A stretch of DNA of 64,000 nucleotides, taken from contig JAFRXD010000055.1 in NCBI GenBank assembly GCA_017441605.1, forward strand, positions 1-64,000, in the 5' to 3' direction. A program made the position numbers and the translations under genes. Position 1 is the first letter of the stretch. Each line of letters opens with the position of its first letter. This document shows, one piece after another, positions 51,301-59,113 of this stretch. The stretch is from Thermoguttaceae bacterium. GTDB taxonomy: Bacteria > Planctomycetota > Planctomycetia > Pirellulales > Thermoguttaceae. The notes below the pieces were generated by a model. It saw only the letters and a list, made by a program, of their open reading frames with translations, made no database searches and was not told where the DNA came from.

Positions 51301-51634
51301 CGAGAAGACGCCCCGCCGTCCCGTCGTCGACCGGGGAGGGTTGCGCGTCCGGATCGTAGAGATTCGCGTATCGCGACCCGCAGGAATCTTGGAGCGTGAA
51401 TCCGTCAAGCTCCCAGTATTTCGTTCGATCGTCGTTCGTTTCGACGGCGTTCAACAACTCGTAGACGTCGTTGTCGGCGTCCGTTCGATACTTCTGGCGC
51501 GAGCAGCCGGTTCCCGTCGCGAGGAATGTCGCGCCCGCTAGCAGCGCCGTTACTAGAAGGGCGCGACCGCGAGTCGAGCGACGCCGCTCGATCTCGTTTC
51601 GCGCGACGGCGCGGGGGGGTTTCTGATTCTTCAT
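48323..51634 (-). CDS. Very large TolC-like outer-membrane efflux lipoprotein
   Basis: 1103 residues from ATG 51634 with GAGG upstream (TTG/GTG-type codons further up are in GC noise). Signal peptide ending ATFLATGTGC, a likely lipobox. Long alpha-helical coiled-coil stretches and paired repeats typical of outer-membrane efflux proteins follow: KVAFDLALLHSPEYRTALES near 150-170, LRNLESNVASL-like RMRNLESNVASLADNYQRY, YFTSCLTKLSEDV and RQALISYDQARRSYYTYVDG. TolC is ~470 residues; here the region between the two helical hairpins is greatly enlarged. The last ~120 residues are Pro/Ser/Ala-rich with an 18-residue repeat (VSTPVASVAPASAAHGNQ) encoded by a 54 bp tandem repeat at 48378-48485. No inner-membrane pump is adjacent. 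Confidence 0.75.
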   Translation of the reverse strand: MKNQKPPRAVARNEIERRRSTRGRALLVTALLAGATFLATGTGCSRQKYRTDADNDVYELLNAVETNDDRTKYWELDGFTLQDSCGSRYANLYDPDAQPSPVDDGTAGRLLADVEGPKGLQKWTKNGFVQTVENENWRNTLPAPNEKGEIVLDQKVAFDLALLHSPEYRTALESVYLAALNVTAERYAFDVKFYGGSSLFYNNSGGFRKDSVSTLSLETINAGARQKMATGADALVTLANSMVWTFSPDSQRFTPTTTLGYSLTQPFLRGAGRAIVLENLTRSERRLLANVRQLAFYQQGFYVGVLTGSSPVRAPSSGGYPGEGVSNAQVGGFYGLLASQVRMRNLESNVASLADNYQRYEEYFATSRVTDRTEVDRVRQNWLSAQKQYIELKDNYRDSIESYLMDLGLPPNIENVVARDPLVNQFSLMPATLEKFQADVSTLLAWLRNKNHTVIGNGTARYVQSIADLENPAITQVSTADLWAIFNDYDQQFAVGLDETNADLVRLETEIRPRRDRALDAMKTRFEAENAELDSSFFDHAVVDKRIAEIRDDLDRQNETVNEFGVVLKSRGVKYNIAKTFELIRQTALKYKPDDLAQMIAIQREGKEPSPFDRATLQLVDDLHMTSDLNDPIQFNADEIERELAILDEEASHMTEENREAYNARRARLERSLANLRSGGLARSDVYRYWFTSCLTKLSEDVMTLRLVQARARLESIELSVVDVDSDTAFGVARERRLDWMNARSNLVDQWRNIEIVADQLRSDLSVSVSGSIQNEGSNPLAFSAKNAHFSAGVQFDAPLDRFLERNSYRQALISYDQARRSYYTYVDGVHQQIRSAIRAVQLAQISFELQRDSVLTSIKRVHSAQLNLTKPPTSASRIGSVNANAEALTNALDNLLSSQNEFMQMWLQYQSRRMSLMLMLGVFNLDDTGRWVDPGEITNAMLQHYLATSGDSQDRLSGVDRLPSFEQLSGGRSVMAVQGMGTTDLTSSSVPASQTNASQTYRFTVPREPQRVVAPTSAPATVPSSAADDAPIFLDPTIGSTEPTIGYSGEYAVAPVSAAYGNRVSTPVASVAPASAAHGNQVSTPVAPVSARTARAPSGAIR

Positions 51635-52014
51635 AATAGCCTCGTGCTTTACGGTGGCGCCCGTCCTTGGGCGTCCCGACAACGTAAACGGTTTGCGTTT
51701 CGCGCGACGAGCGTCGCCTATCGCTCGTCCGCGTCGCTTTCGCTCGCCTCGCCTAAAGCGACCGAAAGCGTCGAGCCGAGCGTTTCGCCCGCGAGCTTTG
51801 AACGGGAACCCCGCGCGAAACGATCGACGACCGATTTATTCCACCGGCTATTCGTACTTTTCGGATTAAACGGATATTCTATTTAGAACTATTTTTTTGA
51901 AAAATCGGAATATTTTAACATTTGTCGTTGTTTACCGAGCGAGAAAAGCCCGGAGCGCGAGAGAAAAAAGCGCGATTTAACTTATGAAAAAAAAGACGTT
52001 GCGAAGCGCGGCGC
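51635..52014. other. Intergenic region upstream of the TolC-like gene
   Basis: 380 bp without a supported gene. The left part (51650-51830) is GC-rich with poor ORFs. 51850-51940 is strongly AT-rich, with a candidate minus-strand promoter TTTTCA-N16-TAGAAT in it; this is the likely control region of the TolC-like gene. 51940-52014 follows the stop of crcB and has no clear terminator. Confidence 0.4.
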
Positions 52015-52410
52015 TTAGAGGGAGCGCCTCGCGAGCGCCGCCGCGAGCCAGAGACCGAGCGCGAGCGCCCCCAAGCCGAGAACGTTTTGGACGAGGAAAT
52101 CCAAGCAAGCGCGTCCGTATTCCCGAGCCTTTAACAGAGAATGGAGCTCGAACGCGTAGGTCGAGAAGGTCGTGAACGCGCCGCAAAACCCGGTCAGCGC
52201 GATCGTTTTGATTTGCGGGTCCCAGCGCGTTTTGACCGCGAACAGGCCGACGATCGCCCCGAACAGAAGACAGCCGAACAAATTGACGATCGCCGTTCCC
52301 CAAGGAGATCCCTTGCCGAAGACCGAGCCGAGGGCCGTCGAAAGCCCGAAACGCGAAAGCGCCCCGCAGCCTCCGGCGACGAAAAGACAAGCCAACAATC
52401 GAGCCGACAA
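52015..52410 (-). CDS. crcB: Fluoride channel CrcB/Fluc
   Basis: 131 residues, four membrane segments. Family signatures: GGCGALSRFGLS, NLFGCLLFG with the pore asparagine, and GFCGAFTTFSTYAFE with the Phe/Ser/Thr fluoride track. It exports fluoride as a dual-topology dimer. The start codon is TTG at 52410 with a strong GGAGG before it. It follows the P-type ATPase gene after 65 bp containing a hairpin. No fluoride riboswitch was recognised. Confidence 0.9.
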   Translation of the reverse strand: MSARLLACLFVAGGCGALSRFGLSTALGSVFGKGSPWGTAIVNLFGCLLFGAIVGLFAVKTRWDPQIKTIALTGFCGAFTTFSTYAFELHSLLKAREYGRACLDFLVQNVLGLGALALGLWLAAALARRSL

Positions 52411-52425
52411 GCGATCCTCCAGAGT

Positions 52426-52463
52426 CTCGGAACCGAGCGAGAACGCGCTCGCTCGGCTCCGAG
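52426..52463. other. Hairpin between the P-type ATPase gene and crcB
   Basis: CCGAGCGAG (52433-52441) pairs with CTCGCTCGG (52448-52456), extended by CTCGG (52426-52430) with CCGAG (52459-52463). No T run on either side. It may be a weak terminator or a processing site that sets crcB expression. Confidence 0.55.
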
Positions 52464-52475
52464 TTTAAACGCGCG

Positions 52476-55400
52476 CTAGTTTTCCAAGTTCAACTTGGCG
52501 CTAAGCCAACGTCCGAGCCAAGCGACCGGGACGATCGTGAACGTCAAAGCCGTAATCCAGATCCATTGCGCGAACGAGAGGGGTTGGGTTCGGAAGAAAA
52601 CTCCGACCGCCGGGATCTGAACCATAACGATTTGAAGCGCCGTGATTCCAAAGACGATTCCGAGGAACAGCTTGTTCTTCCATACGAGATCGAACGGCCC
52701 CTCGTCGTGTCGCAGCGCGCGGCAGTTGAATTTGTGCCAGAACTGGAACATCACGAGGATCGTGAAGAAAATCGTGAGGTTTTCGAGATTCGCTTTGTCG
52801 AAATTCTCGGCGCTCAGTTCAAACTTGTGCGTCGCGAACCAGCTTCCAAAGAGCGCGCCGAACATAATCGCGACTTGGTAAAGCCCCGACACGAGGATCG
52901 AGATTCCCATCGAGCCGTTGATCACGTTCGCGTCGCGGGAAATCGGCTTGTCCTTCATCGTGTGGGGACGAGGCGGATCGGTCGACAGCGCGAGCGCGGC
53001 GAACGTGTCCATGATGATGTTGATCCACAAGAGCTGCGTTACCGTCAGCGGGAGGGGAACTCCGACGAGCGGTCCGAGCGTCGAGCAGATTAGCGCCACG
53101 AAGTTGACCGAAAGCTGGAATTGCAGGAATCGGCGAATGTTTTGGAACAGGGTTCGCCCCCACCACACGCCCGTCACGACGCTCTTGAAGTTGTCGTCGA
53201 TCAAGATAATGTCGGACGCCTCTTTCGCGACTTCCGTTCCGGTGATTCCCATCGAAAGCCCGACGTCCGCCGCTTTTAGCGCCGGAGCGTCGTTCGTGCC
53301 GTCTCCGGTCATCGCGACGACCTCGCCCTTGCGGTGCAGAGCCTGCACGAGGCGCAGTTTGTCCGACGGCGTGGAGCGCGCGAGCACTCGCAGTTTCTCC
53401 GCGACCTCGGGCAGTTCCTCGTCGGAAACTTGGGCGAATTCCTCCGAGGTCATCGCGATTTCGTCTTCCGCGCCGGTATAGATTCCCACGTTCTTCGCGA
53501 TCGCGACCGCCGTCGGCTTCGCGTCTCCCGTGATCATCTTGACTTGGATCCCCGCCTCTCGGCATTGCGCGATCGCGCCCGGCACCTCGGGGCGCGCCGG
53601 GTCTTGGATCCCGACGAAGCCGATTAGGCAACGGTTCGGGCAGTTGACGCAAAGCTTCTCGTTCTGCGCGCCCGACTTGCAGTTCGCGCAGTGATCGTCG
53701 TCGCTCGGGAGCTTCTCGCTGAACGCCAAAACGCGCAGCGCCGCGTCGGACGCGTCGGCGAGCGCCTTTTGAATCGTTTCCATATGATTGGAGATCGGCT
53801 CGACTTTTCCGTCGACCAAAACGGTCGAGCAGCGCGCCAAAACGCGCTCCGGAGCGCCCTTGACCAGGCAGTTTTGCTCCCCGTTCCCCGACTCGTAGGC
53901 GGAGACGGAGAATTTGCGGTCGGAGTTGTGCCCGAGCTCGTAGACTCGAACCGGCGCCTTGTCGCGCTCGGCGTGGTAGTCGACGCCTTGGTCGCGCAGG
54001 AACGTAAGGAGCGCGCACTCGGTCGGGTTCCCGACGCCGGAGACTTTCTCCGCCCCGTCGACCGTTTCGACTCGCAGGTTCGCTTGGCTATTGACCGCGA
54101 TTCCGCGAACGAGTCGCTCCCAGCCGGAGCCCTTCTTCAGTTCCTCGAATCGGTCGCGCTCGAAGACCTTTCCGTCGGCGAAAACGCGGACCGGGGTCAT
54201 TTTGTTTTCGGTAAGGGTTCCGGTCTTGTCGGTGCAGATAATCGTCGCCGAGCCGATCGTTTCCGAGGCGATGAGTCGTCGAATCAGGCAGTTTTCTCGC
54301 GCCATCTTCATCGTATTGAGGGCGAGGCTGATCGTGACCATCATCGGCAGACCTTCCGGAACCGCCACCACGATGATCGTCACCGCCACCACGAACGCCA
54401 ACAACACCGATTTGAGCAATTCGACGCCCGGAACTTTGGGAGAGCTAAATTCCTCTATCCCGGGAATCAGTTGACCGTTCATCATTCCCCAAATTCCCGC
54501 GAAAATCGCGAACAGCGCGATAAAGCAAGGCAGAACGATTAGCGCCGAAATCTTTTTCGATTGAACGGGCGTTCCCATGCTCGCGAAGAACGGCTTCGCC
54601 GCGAAACGTTCGAGAACGACTCCTAGCAGGAGCGCGAGAATCGCGATCGACGCGAAAGCGCCGCTCGAGTGGACGAGCGCCTTCGAAACCTCGGAATGAC
54701 AAATCGCGAGCATCGTCATCACCGAGAAAATCGCCGTCGCGGCGGAGACTCCGACCACGCTGATCAACTGCGCCAATTTCGCGAGTTTCTGAACCAACGG
54801 CGTCTCGGAGTCGTCGATCGCCGCCGACGCCAGCGCGTCCGCGATCTTGCCCATTTCCGTGGCGTCGCCGACCGAAGTGACCAGGAGCCAGCCTCTGCCG
54901 TCCGAAACGGTCGTTCCGCGCATCGCGAAATCGTCGGCCCCCATCTTGGCGACTTTCCCCTGCGCCTCGACGTCCCAGACGTTTTGCGTCGGGATTTTGC
55001 GGACGGGAACCGATTCTCCGGTGAACGTCGCTTGGTCGACGAATAGATTCGTCGCGTCGAGCACGATACCGTCGGCGGGGAGTTTGTCCCCCGACTCGAG
55101 GCGAACCACGTCTCCGACTACCACGTCTTTGATGCTGATTTTATCGAGCTGTCCGTCGCGAACGACTTTGATCGGAACGTCCTCTTTAATCTTATTGAGG
55201 GCCTCGAATTCCTTCGCGCTTTTGCGCTCGCTGAAGAATCCGACGAGGGTCGCCAACGCGACGGCGATGAACACCCCGATCGTGTCGATGAAATTCGCTT
55301 CGGCGTCGCGGAGTCCCCACTTTTCGATCGCCGTGACTATCAACGAAAGAACCGCGGACGCCAGCAGGATCTTGATCGTCGGATCGTCGAATTTCGAAAG

Positions 55401-55622
55401 GAGCTCCTTCCACCACGGCTCGCGCGCGGGGGGCGTTAGCTCGTTGCGCCCGTGTTTCTCTCGAGACGCGCTCGCTTGCTCGGTCGTCAGACCTTTTTCT
55501 AGGGAGTACTTATATTCCCCAAATCGAATCTCGGTTCCGGCGTTGCTCGCGCGCGCGGCGATCTTCGGAGCGGAGGCTTCGGTCGCGGTTTTCTTTTGGG
55601 AATTCTTTGCGTTTTTGGCCAT
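52476..55622 (-). CDS. P-type (P2) cation-transporting ATPase, calcium-type
   Basis: 1048 residues. Phosphorylation motif CTDKTGT with D465, actuator TFTGES, hinge TGDGTNDAPALK and nucleotide-domain KGAPERVL. The N-terminal cation-ATPase domain and C-terminal cation-ATPase helices (LLWINIIMDTFAALALSTDPP) place it in the SERCA/PMCA-like P2 group; Ca2+ or Mn2+ export is likely. It has an Ala/Lys-rich ~30-residue N-terminal extension and a cysteine cluster in the nucleotide-binding domain (CANC...CVNCPNRC, from ~residue 645) that could bind metal, unusual for the family. The membrane helix M4 region carries VPEGLPM. Followed by crcB on the same strand. Confidence 0.88.
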   Translation of the reverse strand: MAKNAKNSQKKTATEASAPKIAARASNAGTEIRFGEYKYSLEKGLTTEQASASREKHGRNELTPPAREPWWKELLSKFDDPTIKILLASAVLSLIVTAIEKWGLRDAEANFIDTIGVFIAVALATLVGFFSERKSAKEFEALNKIKEDVPIKVVRDGQLDKISIKDVVVGDVVRLESGDKLPADGIVLDATNLFVDQATFTGESVPVRKIPTQNVWDVEAQGKVAKMGADDFAMRGTTVSDGRGWLLVTSVGDATEMGKIADALASAAIDDSETPLVQKLAKLAQLISVVGVSAATAIFSVMTMLAICHSEVSKALVHSSGAFASIAILALLLGVVLERFAAKPFFASMGTPVQSKKISALIVLPCFIALFAIFAGIWGMMNGQLIPGIEEFSSPKVPGVELLKSVLLAFVVAVTIIVVAVPEGLPMMVTISLALNTMKMARENCLIRRLIASETIGSATIICTDKTGTLTENKMTPVRVFADGKVFERDRFEELKKGSGWERLVRGIAVNSQANLRVETVDGAEKVSGVGNPTECALLTFLRDQGVDYHAERDKAPVRVYELGHNSDRKFSVSAYESGNGEQNCLVKGAPERVLARCSTVLVDGKVEPISNHMETIQKALADASDAALRVLAFSEKLPSDDDHCANCKSGAQNEKLCVNCPNRCLIGFVGIQDPARPEVPGAIAQCREAGIQVKMITGDAKPTAVAIAKNVGIYTGAEDEIAMTSEEFAQVSDEELPEVAEKLRVLARSTPSDKLRLVQALHRKGEVVAMTGDGTNDAPALKAADVGLSMGITGTEVAKEASDIILIDDNFKSVVTGVWWGRTLFQNIRRFLQFQLSVNFVALICSTLGPLVGVPLPLTVTQLLWINIIMDTFAALALSTDPPRPHTMKDKPISRDANVINGSMGISILVSGLYQVAIMFGALFGSWFATHKFELSAENFDKANLENLTIFFTILVMFQFWHKFNCRALRHDEGPFDLVWKNKLFLGIVFGITALQIVMVQIPAVGVFFRTQPLSFAQWIWITALTFTIVPVAWLGRWLSAKLNLEN

Positions 55623-55649
55623 TTTGGTCGTTTCCCTAAAATGCCGTTC

Positions 55650-56120
55650 TTACTTCATACCCAGCGGACGTCGCGATTCGGTCGGATCGTCCGATTCCAC
55701 ATAATTTTCGTCGGCGTTTAAACTATCGAACTCGTCCGTTGGCGATTCGAGCTCCTCGCAAGGCGAGTCGTCGAGCGCGACGTCGACCCCGTCCACTAGC
55801 TCGTTGAACTCGTCGTCCGGTAGCCGCTCGAAGTCCTCGTCAAATTCGTCGTCGAAGTCGTCTTGCTCGTCTTGCTCGTCGTAGAACGGGTCGTCGGGAG
55901 CTTGGTCGGAAAAAAAGAATCGAATCGACTTCGATTCCTCGAAACGCTCTTCGTCGCTCATTAAAATGTCCTCCGGCGGATCCGCGAAACGCGCTCGATC
56001 CAGCGCCTCCGCGTCGTCGCTCGCGACGATCTCGGGGCTCGGTATTTCCGGCTCCGCGCTCGTTTTGCGCTTTCGCGCGCCGGGTCGGGCCGCGGGGTCG
56101 GCTTGCGCTCTCTTTGCCAT
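55650..56120 (-). CDS. Acidic low-complexity protein of unknown function
   Basis: 156 residues from ATG 56120, the first start downstream of a TATAAT at 56176-56181; AGGA lies 11-14 nt upstream. A basic N-terminus (MAKRAQADPAARPGARKRK) is followed by an intensely acidic stretch (DEQDEQDDFDDEFDEDFE, residues ~82-100) and an Asp/Glu-rich remainder. No fold or membrane segment can be recognised. Immediately upstream of the P-type ATPase gene on the same strand (27 nt), so probably co-transcribed; an acidic calcium-binding or chaperone-like role would be speculation. Confidence 0.6.
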   Translation of the reverse strand: MAKRAQADPAARPGARKRKTSAEPEIPSPEIVASDDAEALDRARFADPPEDILMSDEERFEESKSIRFFFSDQAPDDPFYDEQDEQDDFDDEFDEDFERLPDDEFNELVDGVDVALDDSPCEELESPTDEFDSLNADENYVESDDPTESRRPLGMK

Positions 56121-56175
56121 GGCGCTTTCGTCCTGTGTTGGTGAAACGTTCGGTTTACCCGACGAGGGTCGATTC

Positions 56176-56181
56176 ATTATA
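56176..56181 (-). promoter_or_regulatory. -10 element for the acidic protein / P-type ATPase / crcB run
   Basis: Perfect minus-strand TATAAT; the -35 position (TTTTCT, 17 nt upstream) is weak. Transcription would begin near 56168, downstream of the ATG at 56177, supporting the start at 56120. Confidence 0.5.
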
Positions 56182-56388
56182 GCGCTCGCGATTTTTTGAG
56201 AAAAGGGCGCGATCTATTTTCCTAGAAAGAATCCTTATTTTTTTGCGAAAAGGAATAGGGGGCTGGTCGGAATCGCGATTTTGTTCTACAATAAGAGACG
56301 CGTCGGCGCGAGTCGGCGCCACGGGGCGCGCGTCGCGAAAAGACGCGGCGCGACGCGTTCAGGATTCGGACGACAAAGGAAAAGAACG

Positions 56389-58191
56389 GTGTTTCGAACT
56401 AAAACATGCGGCGAATTGCGCCTTGCGAACGCGGGCGAAACGGTTACGCTGAGCGGATGGGTCGACTCCGCGCGCGATCACAGCGGGGTCTTTTTTGTCA
56501 ATCTTCGAGATCGTTACGGCAAGACGCAAACGGTTTTTAACGCTTCGGACGACGCGAGTCTCTTCGATTTGGTCAAGACGTTGCGGAACGAGGACGTCGT
56601 CCAAATAACCGGCGAGGTTTTGGCGCGTCCCGAGGGGCTCGTCAACCCCGCGATGGCGACGGGAGAAATCGAGGTCAAGGCGACGAAGCTCGTCGTTCTC
56701 AATCGCTCGGAGCCGGTTCCGTTCCTTCCCTCCGCGCCGGAGATTCCCTCGGAGGAAGCGCGGCTCAAGTACCGCTACATCGACTTGCGTCGTCCGGAAA
56801 TGCAGCGCGTTCTGACCCTGCGGCACCGGATAACCAAAACGTTGCGCGACTTTTTCGACGAAAACGACTTCCTCGAGGTCGAGACCCCTATTTTGGGCAA
56901 AAGCACGCCCGAGGGCGCTCGCGACTATCTCGTGCCGAGCCGCGTGACCCAAGGAACCTTCTACGCGCTCCCGCAGTCGCCTCAGCTTTATAAACAGCTC
57001 CTAATGATCGCCGGTTACGATCGTTACGTCCAAGTCGCGCGCTGCTTTCGCGACGAGGACCTGCGCGCCGACCGCCAGCCGGAGTTCACCCAGCTGGACG
57101 TCGAAATGTCGTTCGTCGACATGGAGGACATAATCGAGCTGATTAGCAAATTGGTCGCGCGCCTCATGAAGGACGTCAAGGGAACCGAGATTTCCCTCCC
57201 GATTCCTCGCATTACCTACGACGAGGCGATGGAGCGCTTTGGAAGCGACGCGCCCGACTTGCGCTACGGAATGGAACTAAAAGACGTTACCGAAATCGCG
57301 AAAACGGTCGATTTCAAAGTGTTCCGCTCGGTCGCGGAGAGCGCCGGGGGGCGCGTTCGCGGGATCAACGTCAAGAACGCCGCCGACAAGTTCAGCCGCA
57401 AAGATATCGACGGGCTCACGACTTGGACCGCCGAACAGTTTGGCGCCAAGGGGATCGTCTGGTTCAAGGTCGACGCCGAGGGGGTTCTCGGCGGGTCGAG
57501 CGCCAAGAACTTTACCGCGGAACAGCTCAAAGCGATCGGCGACAAACTCGAAGTCGAGCCGAACGACCTACTCCTCTTCTCGTGCGGCGACTTCAACTTA
57601 ACTTGCCGCGTCCTCAACGGGTTGCGCCGTCGGCTCGCCGCCCAACTCCGCCTCTTCGACCCGACCGAAATGAACTTCTGCTGGGTCGTCAAGTTCCCGA
57701 TGTTCGATTGGGACGAAGAGGAGAATCGCTGGGTCGCCATGCACCATCCCTTCACAATGCCGCTCGTCGAAGACCTTCCGAAACTCGACGGTTCCGCCGA
57801 CGATATTCGCGCGATTCGCGCCCAAGCCTACGACCTCGTGCTCAACGGGTTCGAGGCGGGGGGCGGCACGATCCGCATCCACGACGGCGAGATCCAAAAC
57901 AAAGTGTTCGGGTTGCTCGGCATGACCCGCGAGCAAGCGCGCGAGCAGTTCGGGTTCCTCGTCGACGCGCTGCGCTTCGGCGCGCCTCCGCACGGGGGGC
58001 TCGCGCTCGGGCTCGACCGCGTCGTCATGCTCTTCGCCGGCGTCGACAATATTCGCGACTGCATCGCGTTCCCCAAGACGACCAAAGCCAGCGACTTAAT
58101 GACCGGCGCGCCCGCGGAGGTCGCGCCCAAGCAATTGGCGGAATTGGCGATCAAGACGACCGTCGAAGAAAAGAACCCCCAAGCCCAATAA
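56389..58191 (+). CDS. aspS: Aspartyl-tRNA synthetase
   Basis: 600 residues from GTG 56389 with AAAGGAAAA upstream, which gives the normal bacterial N-terminus (FRTKTCGELRLANAGETVTLSGWVD); the frame open back to 56281 is arginine-rich noise. OB-fold anticodon domain, class II motif 2 (RCFRDEDLRADRQPEFTQLD), the bacterial GAD insertion domain and motif 3 (GGLALGLDRVVMLFAG). It charges tRNA-Asp (or Asp and Asn in non-discriminating forms). A TACAAT at 56285-56290 is a plausible -10. punA follows after 10 nt. Confidence 0.95.
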   Translation: MFRTKTCGELRLANAGETVTLSGWVDSARDHSGVFFVNLRDRYGKTQTVFNASDDASLFDLVKTLRNEDVVQITGEVLARPEGLVNPAMATGEIEVKATKLVVLNRSEPVPFLPSAPEIPSEEARLKYRYIDLRRPEMQRVLTLRHRITKTLRDFFDENDFLEVETPILGKSTPEGARDYLVPSRVTQGTFYALPQSPQLYKQLLMIAGYDRYVQVARCFRDEDLRADRQPEFTQLDVEMSFVDMEDIIELISKLVARLMKDVKGTEISLPIPRITYDEAMERFGSDAPDLRYGMELKDVTEIAKTVDFKVFRSVAESAGGRVRGINVKNAADKFSRKDIDGLTTWTAEQFGAKGIVWFKVDAEGVLGGSSAKNFTAEQLKAIGDKLEVEPNDLLLFSCGDFNLTCRVLNGLRRRLAAQLRLFDPTEMNFCWVVKFPMFDWDEEENRWVAMHHPFTMPLVEDLPKLDGSADDIRAIRAQAYDLVLNGFEAGGGTIRIHDGEIQNKVFGLLGMTREQAREQFGFLVDALRFGAPPHGGLALGLDRVVMLFAGVDNIRDCIAFPKTTKASDLMTGAPAEVAPKQLAELAIKTTVEEKNPQAQ

Positions 58192-58201
58192 GGAAGCGCC
58201 A

Positions 58202-59020
58202 ATGGAAGAATTTGATAAAATCCAAGAGGCGGTCGCTGTCGTTCGCGAGCGCTGGAACAAAACCGCGGACGTCGGAATCGTTTTGGGCACCGGTCTCGGC
58301 GCCCTCGCCGACAGTATCGACGTCGACGTCGTTATTCCCTACGAAGAGCTTCCGCACTTCGCGCGCTCGACCGTCGAGACCCACGCCGGACGTTTGATTC
58401 TCGGAACCCTCGAGGGCAAGAGCGTCGTCGCGATGCAGGGGCGATTCCACTACTACGAAGGGTATTCCCCGAAGGAAATTACGTTCCCGATTCGCGTTAT
58501 GAAAGCGCTCGGCGCCGGGATCCTCGTCGTCTCCAACGCCTGCGGAGGCTTGAATCCCCAATTCAAGCCGGGCGACGTCATGCTCATCGAGGACCATATC
58601 AATATGCTCGGCGTCAACCCGTTGATCGGAAAGAACGACGACCGACTCGGTCCTCGATTCCCCGACATGATCGAGCCCTATTCGAAAGAATTGCTCGAAA
58701 AGGCGCGGCAAGTCGCCCTGGAACTCGGCGTTATGACCCAAAAGGGCGTCTACGTCGCCGTCGCGGGACCGAATCTCGAAACTCGCGCGGAGTATCGGTT
58801 TTTCCGCGCGATCGGCGCCGACGTCGTCGGAATGTCGACCGTTCCGGAGACGATCGTCGCGGTTCACGCGGGGATGAAAGTCCTCGGTTTCTCGATCGTT
58901 ACCGACATGGGACTCGCGGACGCGCTCGAGCCGGTCGATATCGCGAGAATTCTTAAAAACGCCGGAGAGGCGGAGCCGAAGATGAACGCGATTATTCGCG
59001 GCGTTTTGAAAACGCTCTAA
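58202..59020 (+). CDS. punA: Purine nucleoside phosphorylase (PNP/MTAP family)
   Basis: 272 residues. Trimeric PNP signatures: GIVLGTGLGALADSI, GRFHYYEGYSP, SNACGGLNPQFKPGDVMLIEDHIN, GPNLETRAEYRFFRAIGADVVGMSTVPE and the base-binding segment FSIVTDMG. It splits inosine and guanosine with phosphate. Normal length. Co-transcribed with aspS by spacing, and ended by the strong terminator at 59042-59090. Confidence 0.94.
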   Translation: MEEFDKIQEAVAVVRERWNKTADVGIVLGTGLGALADSIDVDVVIPYEELPHFARSTVETHAGRLILGTLEGKSVVAMQGRFHYYEGYSPKEITFPIRVMKALGAGILVVSNACGGLNPQFKPGDVMLIEDHINMLGVNPLIGKNDDRLGPRFPDMIEPYSKELLEKARQVALELGVMTQKGVYVAVAGPNLETRAEYRFFRAIGADVVGMSTVPETIVAVHAGMKVLGFSIVTDMGLADALEPVDIARILKNAGEAEPKMNAIIRGVLKTL

Positions 59021-59041
59021 CCTCCGTTTTGACAGTCCGTT

Positions 59042-59090
59042 AAAAAAGCGCCGCGCCGAGAGCGGAAACCCTCGGCGCGGCGCTTTTGTT
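59042..59090. terminator. Bidirectional terminator between punA and rpoD
   Basis: 17 bp stem AAAAGCGCCGCGCCGAG / complement (59044-59060 with 59071-59087), 10 nt loop, A run before and T run after, suited to both convergent genes. Confidence 0.92.
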
Positions 59091-59113
59091 CTAATTCTGT
59101 TATCTATCGACGC

